The notes beneath the pieces are model-generated. The model saw only the letters and a list, made by a program, of their open reading frames with translations. It was not told the DNA's origin and did not search any database. Positions 1 to 12,400 of a stretch of 64,000 bases of DNA are shown here, piece by piece. Source of the stretch: Hypomesus transpacificus (Eukaryota; Chordata; Actinopteri; Osmeriformes; Osmeridae); contig NW_025813796.1 in NCBI RefSeq assembly GCF_021917145.1, positions 1,841,411 through 1,905,410 of the forward strand. The letters run 5' to 3'. Numbering within the stretch: the stretch's first letter is position 1; each line of letters opens with the position of its first letter. The translations under genes and the position numbers were made by a program.

Positions 1-548
1 TTAACTGTTTTCTGGGTGAATCTCAGATCGATGCGCACTCCAGTATGTCTCCTGCAATATTTGCGGCGGCTGTGATGTAATTCAACCAAAGATTCATTTG
101 AGAAATCCACCTTTTGCCACTTTTCCAGCGTCCATTCTTTAGCAGGCTGTGGGCCTTGGCAAATGCCACACGTTTTTTTTAAATTGCCTTTTGTTTAATG
201 CTGGTTTCTGGGCACTGATTCGACCATGGAGGCAATTTCGAGACAGAATTCTACAAACTGTCCTGGTTGACACGGACACTTGAGGTGACCAGGCCTGGTG
301 GAGCTCTGCTGCAGTGAAAAAGGGCTGTCCTTGGATTTTTGAGCCAACAAACCGTCCTCCCGAGCAGTTGTCTTGCGGGGTCTGCCGGACCTGGGCTCGT
401 TAAAAACATCTCCAGTCTCTTCAAATCTTTTTTTAATTCTTTGTACTTGACGCTGAGACACATTGAAGGTGTCAGCCACCTCAGCAGAGGATCTGGTCTT
501 CAGCCTCTTGACAATCAACGTTTTGGTCTCAGGGTGAATCTTAGGCAT
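1..548 (-). pseudogene. Tc1-like transposase remnant
   Basis: The likely start is the ATG at 546-548 (MPKIHPETK...). An N-terminal paired-like helix-turn-helix follows (VADTFNVSQRQVQRIKKRF), then a GRPRK AT-hook-like linker, the normal Tc1 order. The frame then breaks: sequence near 250-300 and 1-180 still resembles the middle of Tc1 transposase (for example VAFAKAHSLLKNGRWKSGKRW) but in shifted frames. One shift falls at an A-run near 171-183. The catalytic C-terminal half is outside the window. This is a decayed mobile-element gene, not a host gene. Confidence 0.75.
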
Positions 549-905
549 GTTGTCAGAGGTCAACTTGCAGTTGATGTGAAGGTCTGGTGTGCTGGGGTTC
601 TTTTTATACACACCCACTAATTGATTGATCAATTATTGATCACATGTAAGGCTGTAATCTAAGATTGGGTGCATTATATGACAAGGCCACAAGACTTTTG
701 TCTTGCCAAAATCTGACCTTTCTGTGTTCATTAAATGATCAATCTTCAGTGAAGCAAATTTATTTTAGTATATTAAACAAAATTTGGGAGGGTTTTAGCT
801 TTTATACGAGCCATTTCTAAAAATGAATTTATGACTTAAAAGTCAGGTTATAAATAGTTATTTCTACAAAATTGATAAGTGACAAGACTTTTGTCAGGGA
901 CTGTA
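1..905 (-). mobile_element. Tc1/mariner-like DNA transposon, truncated by window start
   Basis: The right-hand edge is at about 903, where the reverse strand begins CAGTCCCTGACAAAAGTC next to a TA dinucleotide, the usual Tc1/mariner target. The motif ACAAGACTTTTGTC occurs at 883-896 and again near 690-703. This is the inner and outer direct-repeat arrangement of IR/DR-type fish Tc1 elements. A transposase-like reading frame runs leftward from 548. The other end lies outside the window. The element sits in what is probably nup54 intron 1. Family assignment is secure; the exact subfamily is not. Confidence 0.8.
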
Positions 906-1453
906 CATGGTAGCATACGTTTGTCCATTTCTCCATAGTCATTCCAGTATTTCGTTTGGTGTTTGCTTTCTTCATTTCACCTCATACACACTGTATATAT
1001 CTGTCCAGTGCCCAGGAACGTGATTTTCTCACAGATGTTTGCATGATGCCTGTTGTTGATGGAAACAACCTGTAGAGTAGATAATGTGCTGTTGAATTCA
1101 TGGTTTTTAACTCATAATTTTGACTTTTTAAAATTCTTTATAAAACCTTGGACTTGCCTGGTTTTCACCACAACAATTATTTCATGTATTTTATTCGAGT
1201 TACGTTCTTGAGGAGTTGTGTGACAGGGTTTGTGGGCCAATAATTTGAATACTCAAATTCAGAGTAAAAAAAAGAAAGAAAAAGTGATTTGACAAGATGA
1301 CAGTGAGTTCTGCTCACACATCTTTTGCACATCGCCTTAATTTCCGAACTGATCGCGACCCCCCCCCCCCCCCCCCCCCCCCCCCTTCTCACACTCCTCT
1401 TCACCTCATCCATCTCTCGTCGCCCTTCTCTGACGGTTTACTCTGTTACCCAG
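906..1453. other. Non-coding interval, presumed nup54 intron 1
   Basis: No exon is recognisable between the Tc1 edge and the first nup54 exon in the window. The sequence is AT-rich. It ends in a 27-base poly-C run at 1359-1385, about 70 bp before the nup54 acceptor at 1452-1453. I looked for the short first nup54 exon (human protein begins MAFNFG) and did not find it, so it probably lies upstream of the window. Confidence 0.6.
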
Positions 1454-4400
1454 GTGCTTTTGGGGCCTTTGGGACCACCACCACATCCGCTGCGCCCGGC
1501 TCCACCTTCAGCTTTGCAGCTCCTTCAAGCACCACAGGTTAGACTCAGGACCAGAACGGCTGGCTGAGCCAAGGGGGGGGGGAATTAGGGGCCCCGGCAT
1601 GGGGGACAGACAGACAGATGGGGGGGACTGAGCCCAATCATCCAGTAAAGCCAGCCTCCCTGTCTCCCAGCACACCTCAGACACTCGTCTCACTATCTGA
1701 AAGCATTGTGGAACATCGATTTGACTGTTCAGTGCTCTGAAACTGCTGGAAGGAGTTTCAAAGTGGTCCTCGGGGTAGAAAGGCCAGTCCATTGAATCCA
1801 AAAGACGACCAAGGATACTGCTAGCCATAGCAAGGCCAGCTCGGAGCCCAGTGTGCTGTTCTTCACGACAGACACTAGATGGTGCCACTCTACCCTAACA
1901 GCTCACCTACCTAACTGGGCTTCTGTCAAACATTAAGCTACCCTCACCGAGCACTCACGTCTACGGATCTCACTTTGTCTCAACTGTCATTTTCAGGGGG
2001 CCTGTTTGGGAACACCCAGAACAAAGGTTTTGGGTTCTCCTCTGGACTGGGCGCTGGAACCGCCCCAGGGACGACTGGGTTTGGAACCGGGCTTGGAACG
2101 GCCACTCTGGGTGGAGGCTTTGGCGGCTTCAACATCCAGCCAACGCAGCAACAGCAAGGTGAGACCTTTTTCACGTCCAAGTTATTTCTTCCAGAAATGG
2201 CGTGCATCATTTTGAAAATGTTGACGATCATATATCTTATCACATGGAATATATATACAGTACCAGTCAAAAGTTTAGACACATTTTCCCATTCCATGTG
2301 TCAACTTTTGACTGGTACTGTACGTGATGTGAACAACGTGATACTTTGCCAACCTGTGTTTTGCTTGTGTGTGTGTGTGTGTGTGTACAGTACCAGTCAA
2401 AAGTTTGGACACATGGGGAAAATGTGTCCAAACTTTTGACTGGTACTGTACATTATCATTTTGTGGTTGTTGAATGTATCACGTAGCGCTTCCACTGGGT
2501 GGACGAACGCCCCTATTCATGTCACGAGAACAGAGAATGTCACGCTGATCCCGAGCCTTCTGCACTCTGCCCCCCCCCCCCCCCCCCCCCCGGTACAGGA
2601 GGCTTGTTTGGCCAGCAGCCCCAGGCCCAGCCCCAGCCCACCCAGCTGTACCAGCAGGTGACCGCCCTCTCCGCCCCCACCCTGCTGGCAGACGAGCGCG
2701 ATGCCATCCTGGCCAAGTGGAACCAGCTGCAGGCCTACTGGGGCACAGGCAAGGGCTACTACAGCAACAACGCCCCCCCCGTGGACTTCAACCTGGAGAA
2801 CCCCTTCTGCAGGTTTAAGGTGACTAAACGGGGCGGGCTCGTTTTTTTTTTGGTTTTCAGTTGGATTGCCTTTTACTTGTTAAGAAAGGGGGGCCAATGA
2901 GAGGACTTGCCTGTTTGTGTCTGTGTGTGCGGCGGGGTCACCAGGCCGTGGGCTACAGCTGCATCCCTGGCAGCAAGGACGAGGACGGCCTGGTGGCCCT
3001 GGCCCTCAACAAGAAGGAGGCGGACGTGCGCGCGCAGCAGCAGCAGCTGGTGGAGTCGCTCCACAAGGTGCTGGGGGGGAACCCCGCGCTCGCCGTCAAC
3101 GTGGAGGGAGTCAAAGCTCTGCCGGACGACCAGTGAGTCTGTCTCTCTGTCTCTCTGTCTCTCTGTCTCTGTGTGTCTGTCTCTGTGTGTCTGTCTGTCT
3201 CTGTCTGTCTCTGTGTGTCTCTCTCTCTCTGTGTCTCTGTGTGTCTGTGTCTCTCTGTCTCTCTGTGTGTCTGTCTCTCTCTGTGTGTCTGTCTCTCTCT
3301 GTGTTTCTGTGTGTTTGTCTCTCTCTGTCTGTCTCCACAGCAGACTGGGGGTTTACAGATGGGACTGGGGGGGAGAATGTTGCTTTGAGATGAGGCTTAT
3401 TTTTTTGGGGGGGGGGTGTGTGTGTGTCTCTTACCAGGACGGAGGTGATCATCTATGTGGTGGAGCGGTCCCCCAACGGCAAGCGGATCCCAGCCACCAC
3501 GCTGTACGGCTACGTGGAGCAGGCCAACGTCAAGGCCCACCTCACGCAGCTGGGCGTTCTCATGTCCGTCACGCGCACCGAGCTGTCCCCCGCTCAGTTC
3601 AAACAGCTGCTGCAGAATGCCCCTGCAGGTGTGTGCGGGTGGACCTGTGCTTTTCTGTGTGCGGAACGTTCTCCTACGAGTGTTACAGTGAAAGCAAGTC
3701 AAACACGGTTGTGCTGGAAGTGCTTCATTTTCAGTTTCTCCCTTCCCCCCCCCCCGCCCCTTCCTAGGTGTGGACCCCATCATCTGGGAACAGGCCAAAG
3801 AGGACAATCCTGACCCGGAAAAGTAGGTCGACCCACCCGAGGGACTGTCAGAAAGGGGCGCAAAAACCCACCAGAGTATCTAGTAAATAAAACCGCCCTG
3901 AATGTAAGATGTGAGCTGATGTCCATGTGTGGGGGGGGTTGTGTTGTTGTCCAGGTTGATCCCTGTGCCCATGGTGGGCTTCAAGGAGCTCCTCCGCAGG
4001 CTGAAAATCCAGGACCAGATGACCAAGCAGCACCAGACCAGAGTGGATGTGAGTTCCGGACACCCACACGCGCACACGCACGCAGGGATTCAAGTAGTTA
4101 TGGAATTGAGGGCGTGGGGCGGGGCTCTGGACCCTCCCTTAAGGGGTTAAGGAACTCCCTATTAGAGAGGGGAAAAGATCCTCTTTGAGGGGGATCTTCA
4201 TGAGGGGTTACCCTCCCCACCCTTCACCATGGGTGGAACTCGACACTGGATTCGAGGATCGAATGGGGGGAGAAAGACGCGGCAGACGGCCCGCTCGCTG
4301 GAGACAATCTCTGTTTTCAGTTGTTCACGCTGGCGCCCATCTCCCCAACAGATCATCTCCAACGACATCAGCGAGCTGCAGAAGAACCAGTCCATCACCG

Positions 4401-5244
4401 TGGCCAAGATCGCCCAGTATAAAAGGAAGTTGATGGACCTCTCCCACAGGGTTCTACAGGTAAGCACGGGCGCGCACACACGCGCTCACTCAGAACATGC
4501 GGGGGGAGGGGACGAGTTCTGCCGTTTCGGCTTTATGAAATAATACCAGACGTTTTGGCCTCTAACGAGTACGTCTTCTCTGTCCCTCCCTCCCTCTAGG
4601 TGCTCATCAAGCAGGAGATCCAGAGGAAGAGCGGCTATGCCATCCAGGTGGAGGAGGAGCACCTGCGCGTGCAGCTGGACACCTGCCAGTCTGAGCTCAA
4701 CGCTCCCACACAGTTCAAGGTGAGGCCGCGCCGCCCGCTCCAAAGAAAACCTTTTCTCGTCCGTCGAGAAGGCCTCCTCTCTTGCACGTTTGTGTGCCTG
4801 TGCCTTGTTGGGGGGATGCGTTGGCGGGTGAATGCAATATGTGTGTTTTTTTGTTTGTTGTGCAAGTCGTTAGTAAGTCTGTAACCCGGGTCTTGCTTTC
4901 CTCCAGGGGCGGTTGAACGAGCTCATGTCCCAGATCCGAATGCAGAACCACTTTGGGGCGGTACGCTCTGAGGAACGCTATAGCGTTGATGCCGACCTGC
5001 TCCGAGAGATCAGACAGGTGAGAACAACATTCAGTTCGACTGTCAGCCAATCTGTGTGTGTGTGTGTGTGTGTTTGTGTGCGTGCCTGATCAATACGCAT
5101 ATTCTATTTCCCCAGCACCTCAAGCAACAACAGGAAGGCCTAGGTCACCTGATAAGCGTCATCAAAGACGACATGGAAGACATTAAACTGATAGAACACG
5201 GTCTCCATGACAACGTACACATAAGGGGGGGCATGCTCAGCTGA
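1454..5244 (+). CDS. nup54: Nucleoporin p54 (nup54), 5'-partial, 11 exons
   Basis: Nup54 is part of the Nup62-Nup58-Nup54 complex that lines the central channel of the nuclear pore. Exons: 1454-1537, 1997-2158, 2599-2819, 2945-3132, 3438-3628, 3768-3822, 3955-4048, 4352-4459, 4600-4719, 4907-5017, 5116-5244 (stop TGA). All boundaries are GT-AG and phases join without a break, giving 486 residues; human NUP54 has 507. The first two exons encode FG-type repeats ([27 protein letters not shown]), then GLFGQQ. A conserved region follows from [23 protein letters not shown]. The alpha-helical coiled-coil C-terminus includes [30 protein letters not shown] and the terminal HIRGGMLS. Exon 1 (about 20 residues) is missing from the window. 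ppef2 lies tail-to-tail downstream, as in the human 4q21 and teleost gsdf neighbourhoods. Confidence 0.95.
2258..2320. mobile_element. Short palindromic Tc1-type MITE (hairpin), copy A
   Basis: The 63-bp sequence begins CAGTACCAGTCAAAAGTTT and ends with its near-perfect reverse complement (AACTTTTGACTGGTACTG). TA lies on each side (2256-2257 and 2321-2322). This is the form left by a Tc1/mariner element reduced to its two terminal inverted repeats. It lies in a nup54 intron 68 bp before a sister copy. Confidence 0.75.
2388..2448. mobile_element. Short palindromic Tc1-type MITE (hairpin), copy B
   Basis: This 61-bp palindrome has the same ends as the copy at 2258-2320 (CAGTACCAGTCAAAAG ... 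CTTTTGACTGGTACTG) and again has TA on both sides. It directly follows a (GT)n tract at about 2366-2386. The two copies differ mainly at the hairpin centre. Confidence 0.75.
3134..3338 (+). repeat. (CTGTCT)n-type microsatellite in nup54 intron
   Basis: About 200 bp of imperfect CTGTCTCT/GTGTCT repeats start one base after the donor G at 3133 and fill most of this short intron. The repeats leave the splice donor (gtgagt) and the acceptor at 3436-3437 intact. Confidence 0.85.
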
Positions 5245-5262
5245 CCCCCGCTCCCACTCCAC

Positions 5263-5268
5263 AATAAA
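5263..5268 (+). terminator. nup54: nup54 polyadenylation signal
   Basis: An AATAAA hexamer lies 19 bp after the nup54 stop codon. If used, the 3' UTR would be very short. No better-placed signal was noted in the next few hundred bases. Confidence 0.5.
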
Positions 5269-5599
5269 GAGACATGAATCACCACTTATGTATATAAGCA
5301 TTTTTATGATTTTTTGGTAACATTTTACTTGTTGAAATCTTTGAGTGGCGTAAACAAGTCCAACATGGTCTAATAAAATGTCGATAAAAATTGAGATCTA
5401 TTTTTCTCTAGCACAAAAACACTTCATCTGGTCATATTGGGTTCATATGGTTACGTTTAATTCCCTTTGCCCATTATTATTTGTACATTTGCCAGTTTAG
5501 ATTTAAAATGTTAAAACTCTATAATACCTTGGTGTTCACCTGATCAAATCAGCAAAGTAACCACATACTATCACTGAACCTCCACCATTTAGATAGTAG

Positions 5600-6130
5600 G
5601 CAAGGCATTCGAAAGCATCATTTACTTTTTTGTAAACATAGTGATAGTGTACCAAAAAGTTCTAATCTGTCTAAAAGATATTCTCCCTGAAGGATTTTGG
5701 CATGTTCAGGTGTATAAACTGCAATCAGGCTTTTTTAAAATTTTATGTCCTGCGCTCAGCAGTGGGATCCTCCTGAGAGGAAAAAAAAAAAAAAAAGCCT
5801 TTTATTGTGTGAGCCGAAACTGTTGGGCCTTGTCTGAAAGTCACCTTAAATCTGTGTAGTGTTGGTGTTTTCTCTACCACTTGAACAGTCTTTCGCTACA
5901 ATCTTCCATCAAGTTTTTTCTTGCGGCCATGTTAAGCTAGGTTGGCAACAGTGGCATGAACCTTAAACTTCTTGATAACATTATTCACTGTGCAAACAAG
6001 TCAAGGTCTTCAGAGGCTTGTAGCCTGAATATTGTCCATGTTGAGGCAGCCAACTTGTGAGACTTCCTTATATAGTTCTTTGGTGTTCTTTCTTTTGTCC
6101 ATGCTCTTTGTGTTACACACACTGACACAA
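5600..6130 (-). mobile_element. Decayed DNA-transposon fragment (probable transposase on minus strand)
   Basis: The phrasing of this stretch (for example TCAAGTTTTTTCTTGCGGCC and GGTTGGCAACAGTGGCATG) resembles old fish Tc1-like transposase copies read on the minus strand. It is full of stops and interrupted by a long A-run at about 5781-5797. I could not define ends. It lies between the 3' ends of nup54 and ppef2; part of it may be ppef2 3' UTR. Confidence 0.35.
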
Positions 6131-6401
6131 AACGGGAGAATCCTTTTATCTATTAAAACTGGTCGAATGCATGTTTTCATATAGCAAGCATCTTCAATTC
6201 ACCACAGCAGAGTTCAATTCCAAAGTATCTCAGAAATCCCCTGCTTGAAATCGAACTACTTCTAGAAGGTGCCAATGACATATCCGGGCCATTTGAGTAT
6301 TTCTTTGTGGAATGAGCAAACCAAATGTGAAAACAGTCAGTGTGGACATCTCTGAGTGGAGACCCCAACTACTGTGTCTCTCGTGCTCAAGGTGGAGGAG
6401 A

Positions 6402-9400
6402 TCACTGGCCCTCCTCTTCCAGGCCAGTGCCCTCAACCAGACGGAACGCCTCCATGAACTCGTTGATGTCTATGCTGCCGTCTTTGTTGAAGTCGATGCT
6501 GAGGGCCAGGTCTGAGATCGCCTCGTCGGAGATGTTGGTCTTCAGGTGGGAACTCAGAAGCTTCCAAGTTTGACGGAACTCCTCAAATGAGATGAGACCT
6601 TAGGGACCAAGACAGGCGCAGTTTAGCTGGAGACAGGCGCAGTTTAGCTGGAAACAGGCCGATGTAAAAGTGGGTTTGTGTACTTGCATCATTGTGCTGT
6701 CTGCAACAATCAAAAGTGCTGAAAAGGTGTACATTTGCAAAGTCCCCAAAAATTACAGATTGCGTATGTTCTGCCTATAAATTATACCATCGGAAATATG
6801 CTATAAGAAGCTGCACTCACAAGCATAGTGGACTGGCACCTTAATATACCAGTCATTACAATACAATACAAATACAAATCTTTGCTTCATATTTCTGACA
6901 TTGTGATATTGTCTGTTTTTCCAATAATGAGGCACTCTTGAGGGAAAGGAGAAATACCTGTGTGTGTGTTACCTCTACATGTGCTAGACGTATCACCAGG
7001 TGCTGAGAGGCTTGGGGAAATGTCAGGTGCTGTTCATTGGCCAGGGATCTGGGTTAATCTGCTTACTGACCTGAGTTGTCTGTGTCTATGATTCTAAAGA
7101 TGGTCTCCAGATTGGAGTGGTGCTTGTACATGGTCTCCAGCAGACTTGCATTGAGGACCTGTCAGACAAAACACGGAAAACATTAGTCATCAGCACAGAT
7201 GGACAGCATTGCTCATCGTGATGCGAGGGATCAGCGTAGTGTACTTGTGTCTGCGTTAGTAACTGTTTTGTGAATGACTTGCATGCGTGTCGATGTGTAA
7301 CTGCGAAAGTGCATGGGTATGAACAGCCTGTACCTGCTACTAGTGTGTGCGTATGTGTGTGTGTTGATAAAGACAACCCACTTCTTTTTTGGGCTCTGTG
7401 ATGGCGAGCTCCCCAAGCCACTGGTTGTAGTCCAGCATGCCATCCTGAGCACTGGGGACCAGCTGAGAGCGAAGCACCCTCCAGGGTAGACCCAGCCTCA
7501 ACACCCCCTCCAGGGCAGTGGCCCAGTGCTTCAGAGATATCAGCCCTGGAGACACACAGAGAGGTACCAGAGACAAATTTGAAACCATATCCTGTATTTC
7601 TAAAGATGAATACAATGTCAGTAAAGGACAGTAGAAGAGGTATTGATCTTTTTTAGTGGCACCATGCATATACATTATATCTACTTCATGTACAACGATG
7701 GGCTGACATATTGGCACACTAGCACCTTTTTCCCCCCATAATTCACCAACTTGGTATCCCCATCAATAGCACACCAAAAGGACTGTAGAAAAAGCAATAT
7801 TTTTCATATAATTTATTAATATATACATTTTTTTTATTCCATAAATAATTCATCAAATGGCCTGGACAATGCTGGCACTTTTTAGAAGAAGTTATAAATC
7901 ATTTGATTTAAAGCAGGTGGTTATTCCATACTTTGGAATCTATCTCTCCTTTAGTGAGTTCTTTGAAGGTATGCACGGTATCAAAATCACATGTAATCCG
8001 TTTGAATACAGAAAAGGACTCTTTCTCCTGTTTTGTGTCACTGTGTTTACCACAATAGGGATAAAAGAAAGAATACCAGAGGAGGCCACACACAAGATTG
8101 TAGCCAAGCATGGACAATCTCCAGGCTACAAGTTGGCTACTTGACCTGCTTCCACCGTACAAAATGTTAGCAAAAAGATTAAGGCCCATTCCAGTGTAGG
8201 CAACCTAACTGGACGAGGCCACAGGAGAAAACTTGATAAACGATTGTGGCGAACGATTGTTCAAATCCCCACCACCAAACAGATTCAAGATTACCTTCAG
8301 ATACAAGACAGTTTCAACTCGCACCATTCATGATGCACAGCATCTTTGTGTACAGAAAACAGAATCACGTTTTCAAAGAAAATAGCACTTTCACTACAGT
8401 CTAAATGGAGGAGGTTCAATTATGTTTTTGGGTTTCATTTATTGCACTCTGGAATGGTTCAAGACGAAATGCTGGACTCTTCTGAAGGGGCCAGGAATCT
8501 AAATTCAATTTAAAACATGTTGAGAGATCTGAAACCAGCAGTTAGGAGAGGGCATCCTTCTAATCTGGGAAAACGGATGCAGTTTGCACAAGAGGAGAAT
8601 GCCAAACTGCCACTGCAGAAGTGCAGGAAGCTCATTGATGGATTTAGGAAGTAATTGATAGCAGTTATTTACACCAGAGGCTTTACTGTAAAATATAAAG
8701 TGTAGGGTGTCAATAATGTTGTCAATGCCATTTATGTCCCTTTTCTGGTTTGAGTGAATTTGTCAAGTTCTGAATCCAAAACAAAAGGTTCTGTGATATT
8801 AACTGTAAAATTGGGGTGACCAAAAACTTTCAATTTGTATAGTTAGGAAAACATTGTGTTTATCTTACTTAAAGTACAAGGGTGCCAATATTTTTCATCT
8901 ATGACTGTACAGATACAACACAGGAATACACAGGATGACAAAGTGATGCATAGATAAATAATGCATCACATGTTTACATTAAACAGTACAATACATTTGT
9001 AGACCAGGTTTCTGGTTCTGCAGTTGGTGAGCATTTTAACAGCTGCTATTTTAACACAGCAATAGCTGTAGATATTACTGCTTTGTTTTGAGTTTCAACC
9101 CGGTTCCCAGTATTGCAACTACTTGTTAAAAAACAAAATTCCTGGAAAATAGTTCATTGGGTTCATAGTTGCACAGCCCCCCCTACCTATAAAATTCAAA
9201 AGAATCTTAGTAGCTTGCTTGTGGCAACACAATCTTTCACAGATTTTCTCTCATACTACCGAGCATTTCCATTCTACCGAAATACAATGAGACCCAGCTT
9301 TCATTTAATTTATTGTCACACCGAAAATAGCACTGGATCAATAAATAAACAGTATCTGAACTTCTTGGAGATCTTCGGTACACCAAATACTTCCTACTTG

Positions 9401-12400
9401 TACTACATTATCAAAACAGATTAGACATAACAAAATAAATGCCCTTGATCTTCTTTGTGTTAAGGACTAAGTAAAAGTAGACACAGCAAACAAAGTTTCC
9501 TTTTCATTGTCCTTGTCAGTTCGGCTGATGATAGGGTTTCTAACCCCTAAGAAATCATAATCAAGTACGTGTATACTCCCATAGCCACCAGAGGATGGTG
9601 AACTGCTAGTCTCGAGATGATGAGCACATTTGAGAGAGGCGAGAATGCGAAGCGATACCTGTGTTGTCGGGGTCGTATTCCTGGAAGGCGCTGACGAGGG
9701 TTGACTTGTGTGCAAACAGCTGCTCCCTCAGAGCCCGGAGAGCAGAGCGCTCCGTCCTCCCGACACTGTCACACAACGGCACACCGAATGAGCCAACGTC
9801 TCTACAACACTGGTTCACAGCTAAAAGGTGCATTTCACATTTTGAACCAGATGTGCATTGACATCCGTCTGGACTGTGTGATGCATCCACATGTTTTGAC
9901 GTTGAAATATGCGTGTGCTTTTTATTCAATTGGTAACTGTCCAAAGTGTCTTTCTGTGAGAAGTCTTCTATCATGGGTCTACACATGAGTGCTATTTATG
10001 TGTGTGAAGTCGATTTTACTCCACACGATTGAAACATCTGCCACACTCCAACACAGTTTCATTTAAAAGAATCCAACAAATGCTCTTAAAATGAAGCGGT
10101 TTGAATTGCTCTCACCGTCCAGATCCGCTACTAGTTTTACCTTTGCCTCATTGTGAACTCCCGTGTGGTGTTGCTAGCCTGGTACTGGATAAAGCGGGGC
10201 GTGAGGTCTGGGCCCAATCGGATGTAGGCTCCTCTGTTACTCCCCAACTCGTAGTAGTTTGATGCTGAGAAAATGGTTAGAACCTGCATGGACAGACAAC
10301 AGAGACCAGTGCACAGTGGTTGTCATTATTGATAAGCCATCACCAATGACTGAAGCTCTTTATCAGACCCGTATAGCGCCTCTTTGCCACAACATGGCAT
10401 AGGGAATGCCAATGTGTTGTAGTGTTGTGTTTCTGTGCTGGGCGTTTTTCTCCAGCAGACCTCCCCTCACTCTGACCCTGCGGTTGTGGCAGAACTCGTA
10501 GCCGTCCTGCTTGCACTCGTGGGAGCGTATGAGGAGCTGCAGGTTGTGTCTTCCCAGGACCTTCTCGGTCACGTCGGGACCCCAGTAGCACCCTCCGCCG
10601 CGCACCTTGTTGGGGATGCAGCCGTCCTGGGGCATGGGGTCACTCCACAGCAGGTCCACGATCTGAAGACCAAACGGAGAAAACATCTCATGCTGTCGCC
10701 ATAGTGAATATAAGGGGGGCTGAGCCCGTGTAGAGTCTTTCGATCTGAGGACATTGTCTCCTGTTCTCGTGTTGGGGATTGGTCTCCCCACGAGGGGGAA
10801 GCTTTCCTGTACCTGCTTCCACTCGTCCCCGTCCGTCTCCACAGCCTCTCCGGAATCGGAGTCGGACTCTGAGAGGAAGGAGCTCCGGAGATCGCCGTAG
10901 GACTGGTTGAAGCCGGCCTGCCGCCGTCTCTCCTTGAGCTCCCTTTCCACGCTGATGCGAGGGGAGCTGGTCTGCAGGGAGCGGCGCTGCAGGTCGGGCC
11001 TGTAGGTCGGAGTGGAGCTGCAGTGGGTCAGGGAGCGGACCCGTCGACGGCCATCGGCGTTCCTGGGGAGGTCGCCTTCGTCCTCCATATCAGAGTCTGA
11101 CCCTTGACCTTTGAGGGCGGATATCCTCTTCTTGGGAGGCCGGAGAGTTGAAACATACTGTTCACAAACACACACACACACACGTAACAACAGACTGTAC
11201 ATTACAAAACGTTTTCTGGATACATACCAATTGACATACCAGTTGACAGCTGGAAGATGTTAGGTGACACAAGTTTAGATCATTATGTGAGTTTATTCGA
11301 GACAGGCTTCGCGAGTTACATTTCGAGGTATCATTTTTCGTGTATCATTTGATCATTAGAAATGATAATTTTTTATAATAATGTCACGATTATTCGTTCA
11401 TGATAAGTGATCATTATGTGAGTTTGATGGACTGTGTTTGTCGGTGAGACGCAGAGCTCTCACTTTGTGTCGGTCCACGCGGGCGACGAGGTGAAGATCT
11501 GTCGTGTCAGAGATGCCTCCATGCAGAATCAACACCTTCTGATCGATCACCGTCGCCAGCGGCAACCAACTGAAGATCTTCTGGAGAAGCTTCAGAATTT
11601 TCTTACCGTGAACCTGTGGACACGCGAGCGTTGATGAGTGCAGATCAGATGTCCCTTTTCCGAATCGGTAGTCCCGTCAAAAACGAGGCTGATGTCACGT
11701 TTGCGGTTTTACCAGTATTTGTCTGAACCAAGATTGTTTGTCTGCCAGCTGATCAACCGCTTTTGTTCAAGCAAAGGTTGATAAGTGAGTCATCGTAGTG
11801 TTGTTACTCTAAGGAGGGTAATTCAGTCTCACTGCTGGCTGAGAAAGGTCCCCTAATCTCCTTAGGCTATACGAATAGGCTGACCCATATCCGACATACA
11901 CATTATAAGTGGCTCCTAATCTAAACACATTTAGACATTCTGCCGAGGCAAGCAAATTCTCATCAGCCTGATGGCGCATGGGATTTAACAACACTATAGG
12001 TCAACTAAGGCTTGAACGCCAGTGATTTTACTACTGAGTTTGGACTTCAGAAAACGGGACCCACCCTGTATTTCCCCAGAACTTCTTTGGTGAAGCCATA
12101 TCTGGAATAAAGAAAAGGAAATGGGATAGGTCAATATTTGGATTTCTATGAACTGTACCAGAAATACATATGTGTGTTTTAACACCCTACCTCAGGTTAA
12201 CGATGTGATCCTCATGGTTGCCCCGATTCAGGAAGACATCATTGGGATACACCAGGAGGAAAGCGAAGAGGATGAGGAGAATCTCAAGGGAGTCTTTGCC
12301 TCGGTCTACAAAGTCTCCATTGAAAACGTAGGGCGTCTCAGACGATGGCAGACCGTTCTGGCAGTGTGGAACGAGAGGAATTTGATATTTATATGACGAA

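Noticed and set aside
7857..8144. 95-codon plus-strand frame
   Set aside because: It falls within the decayed Tc1/mariner element at 7693-8907 and lacks a complete domain.
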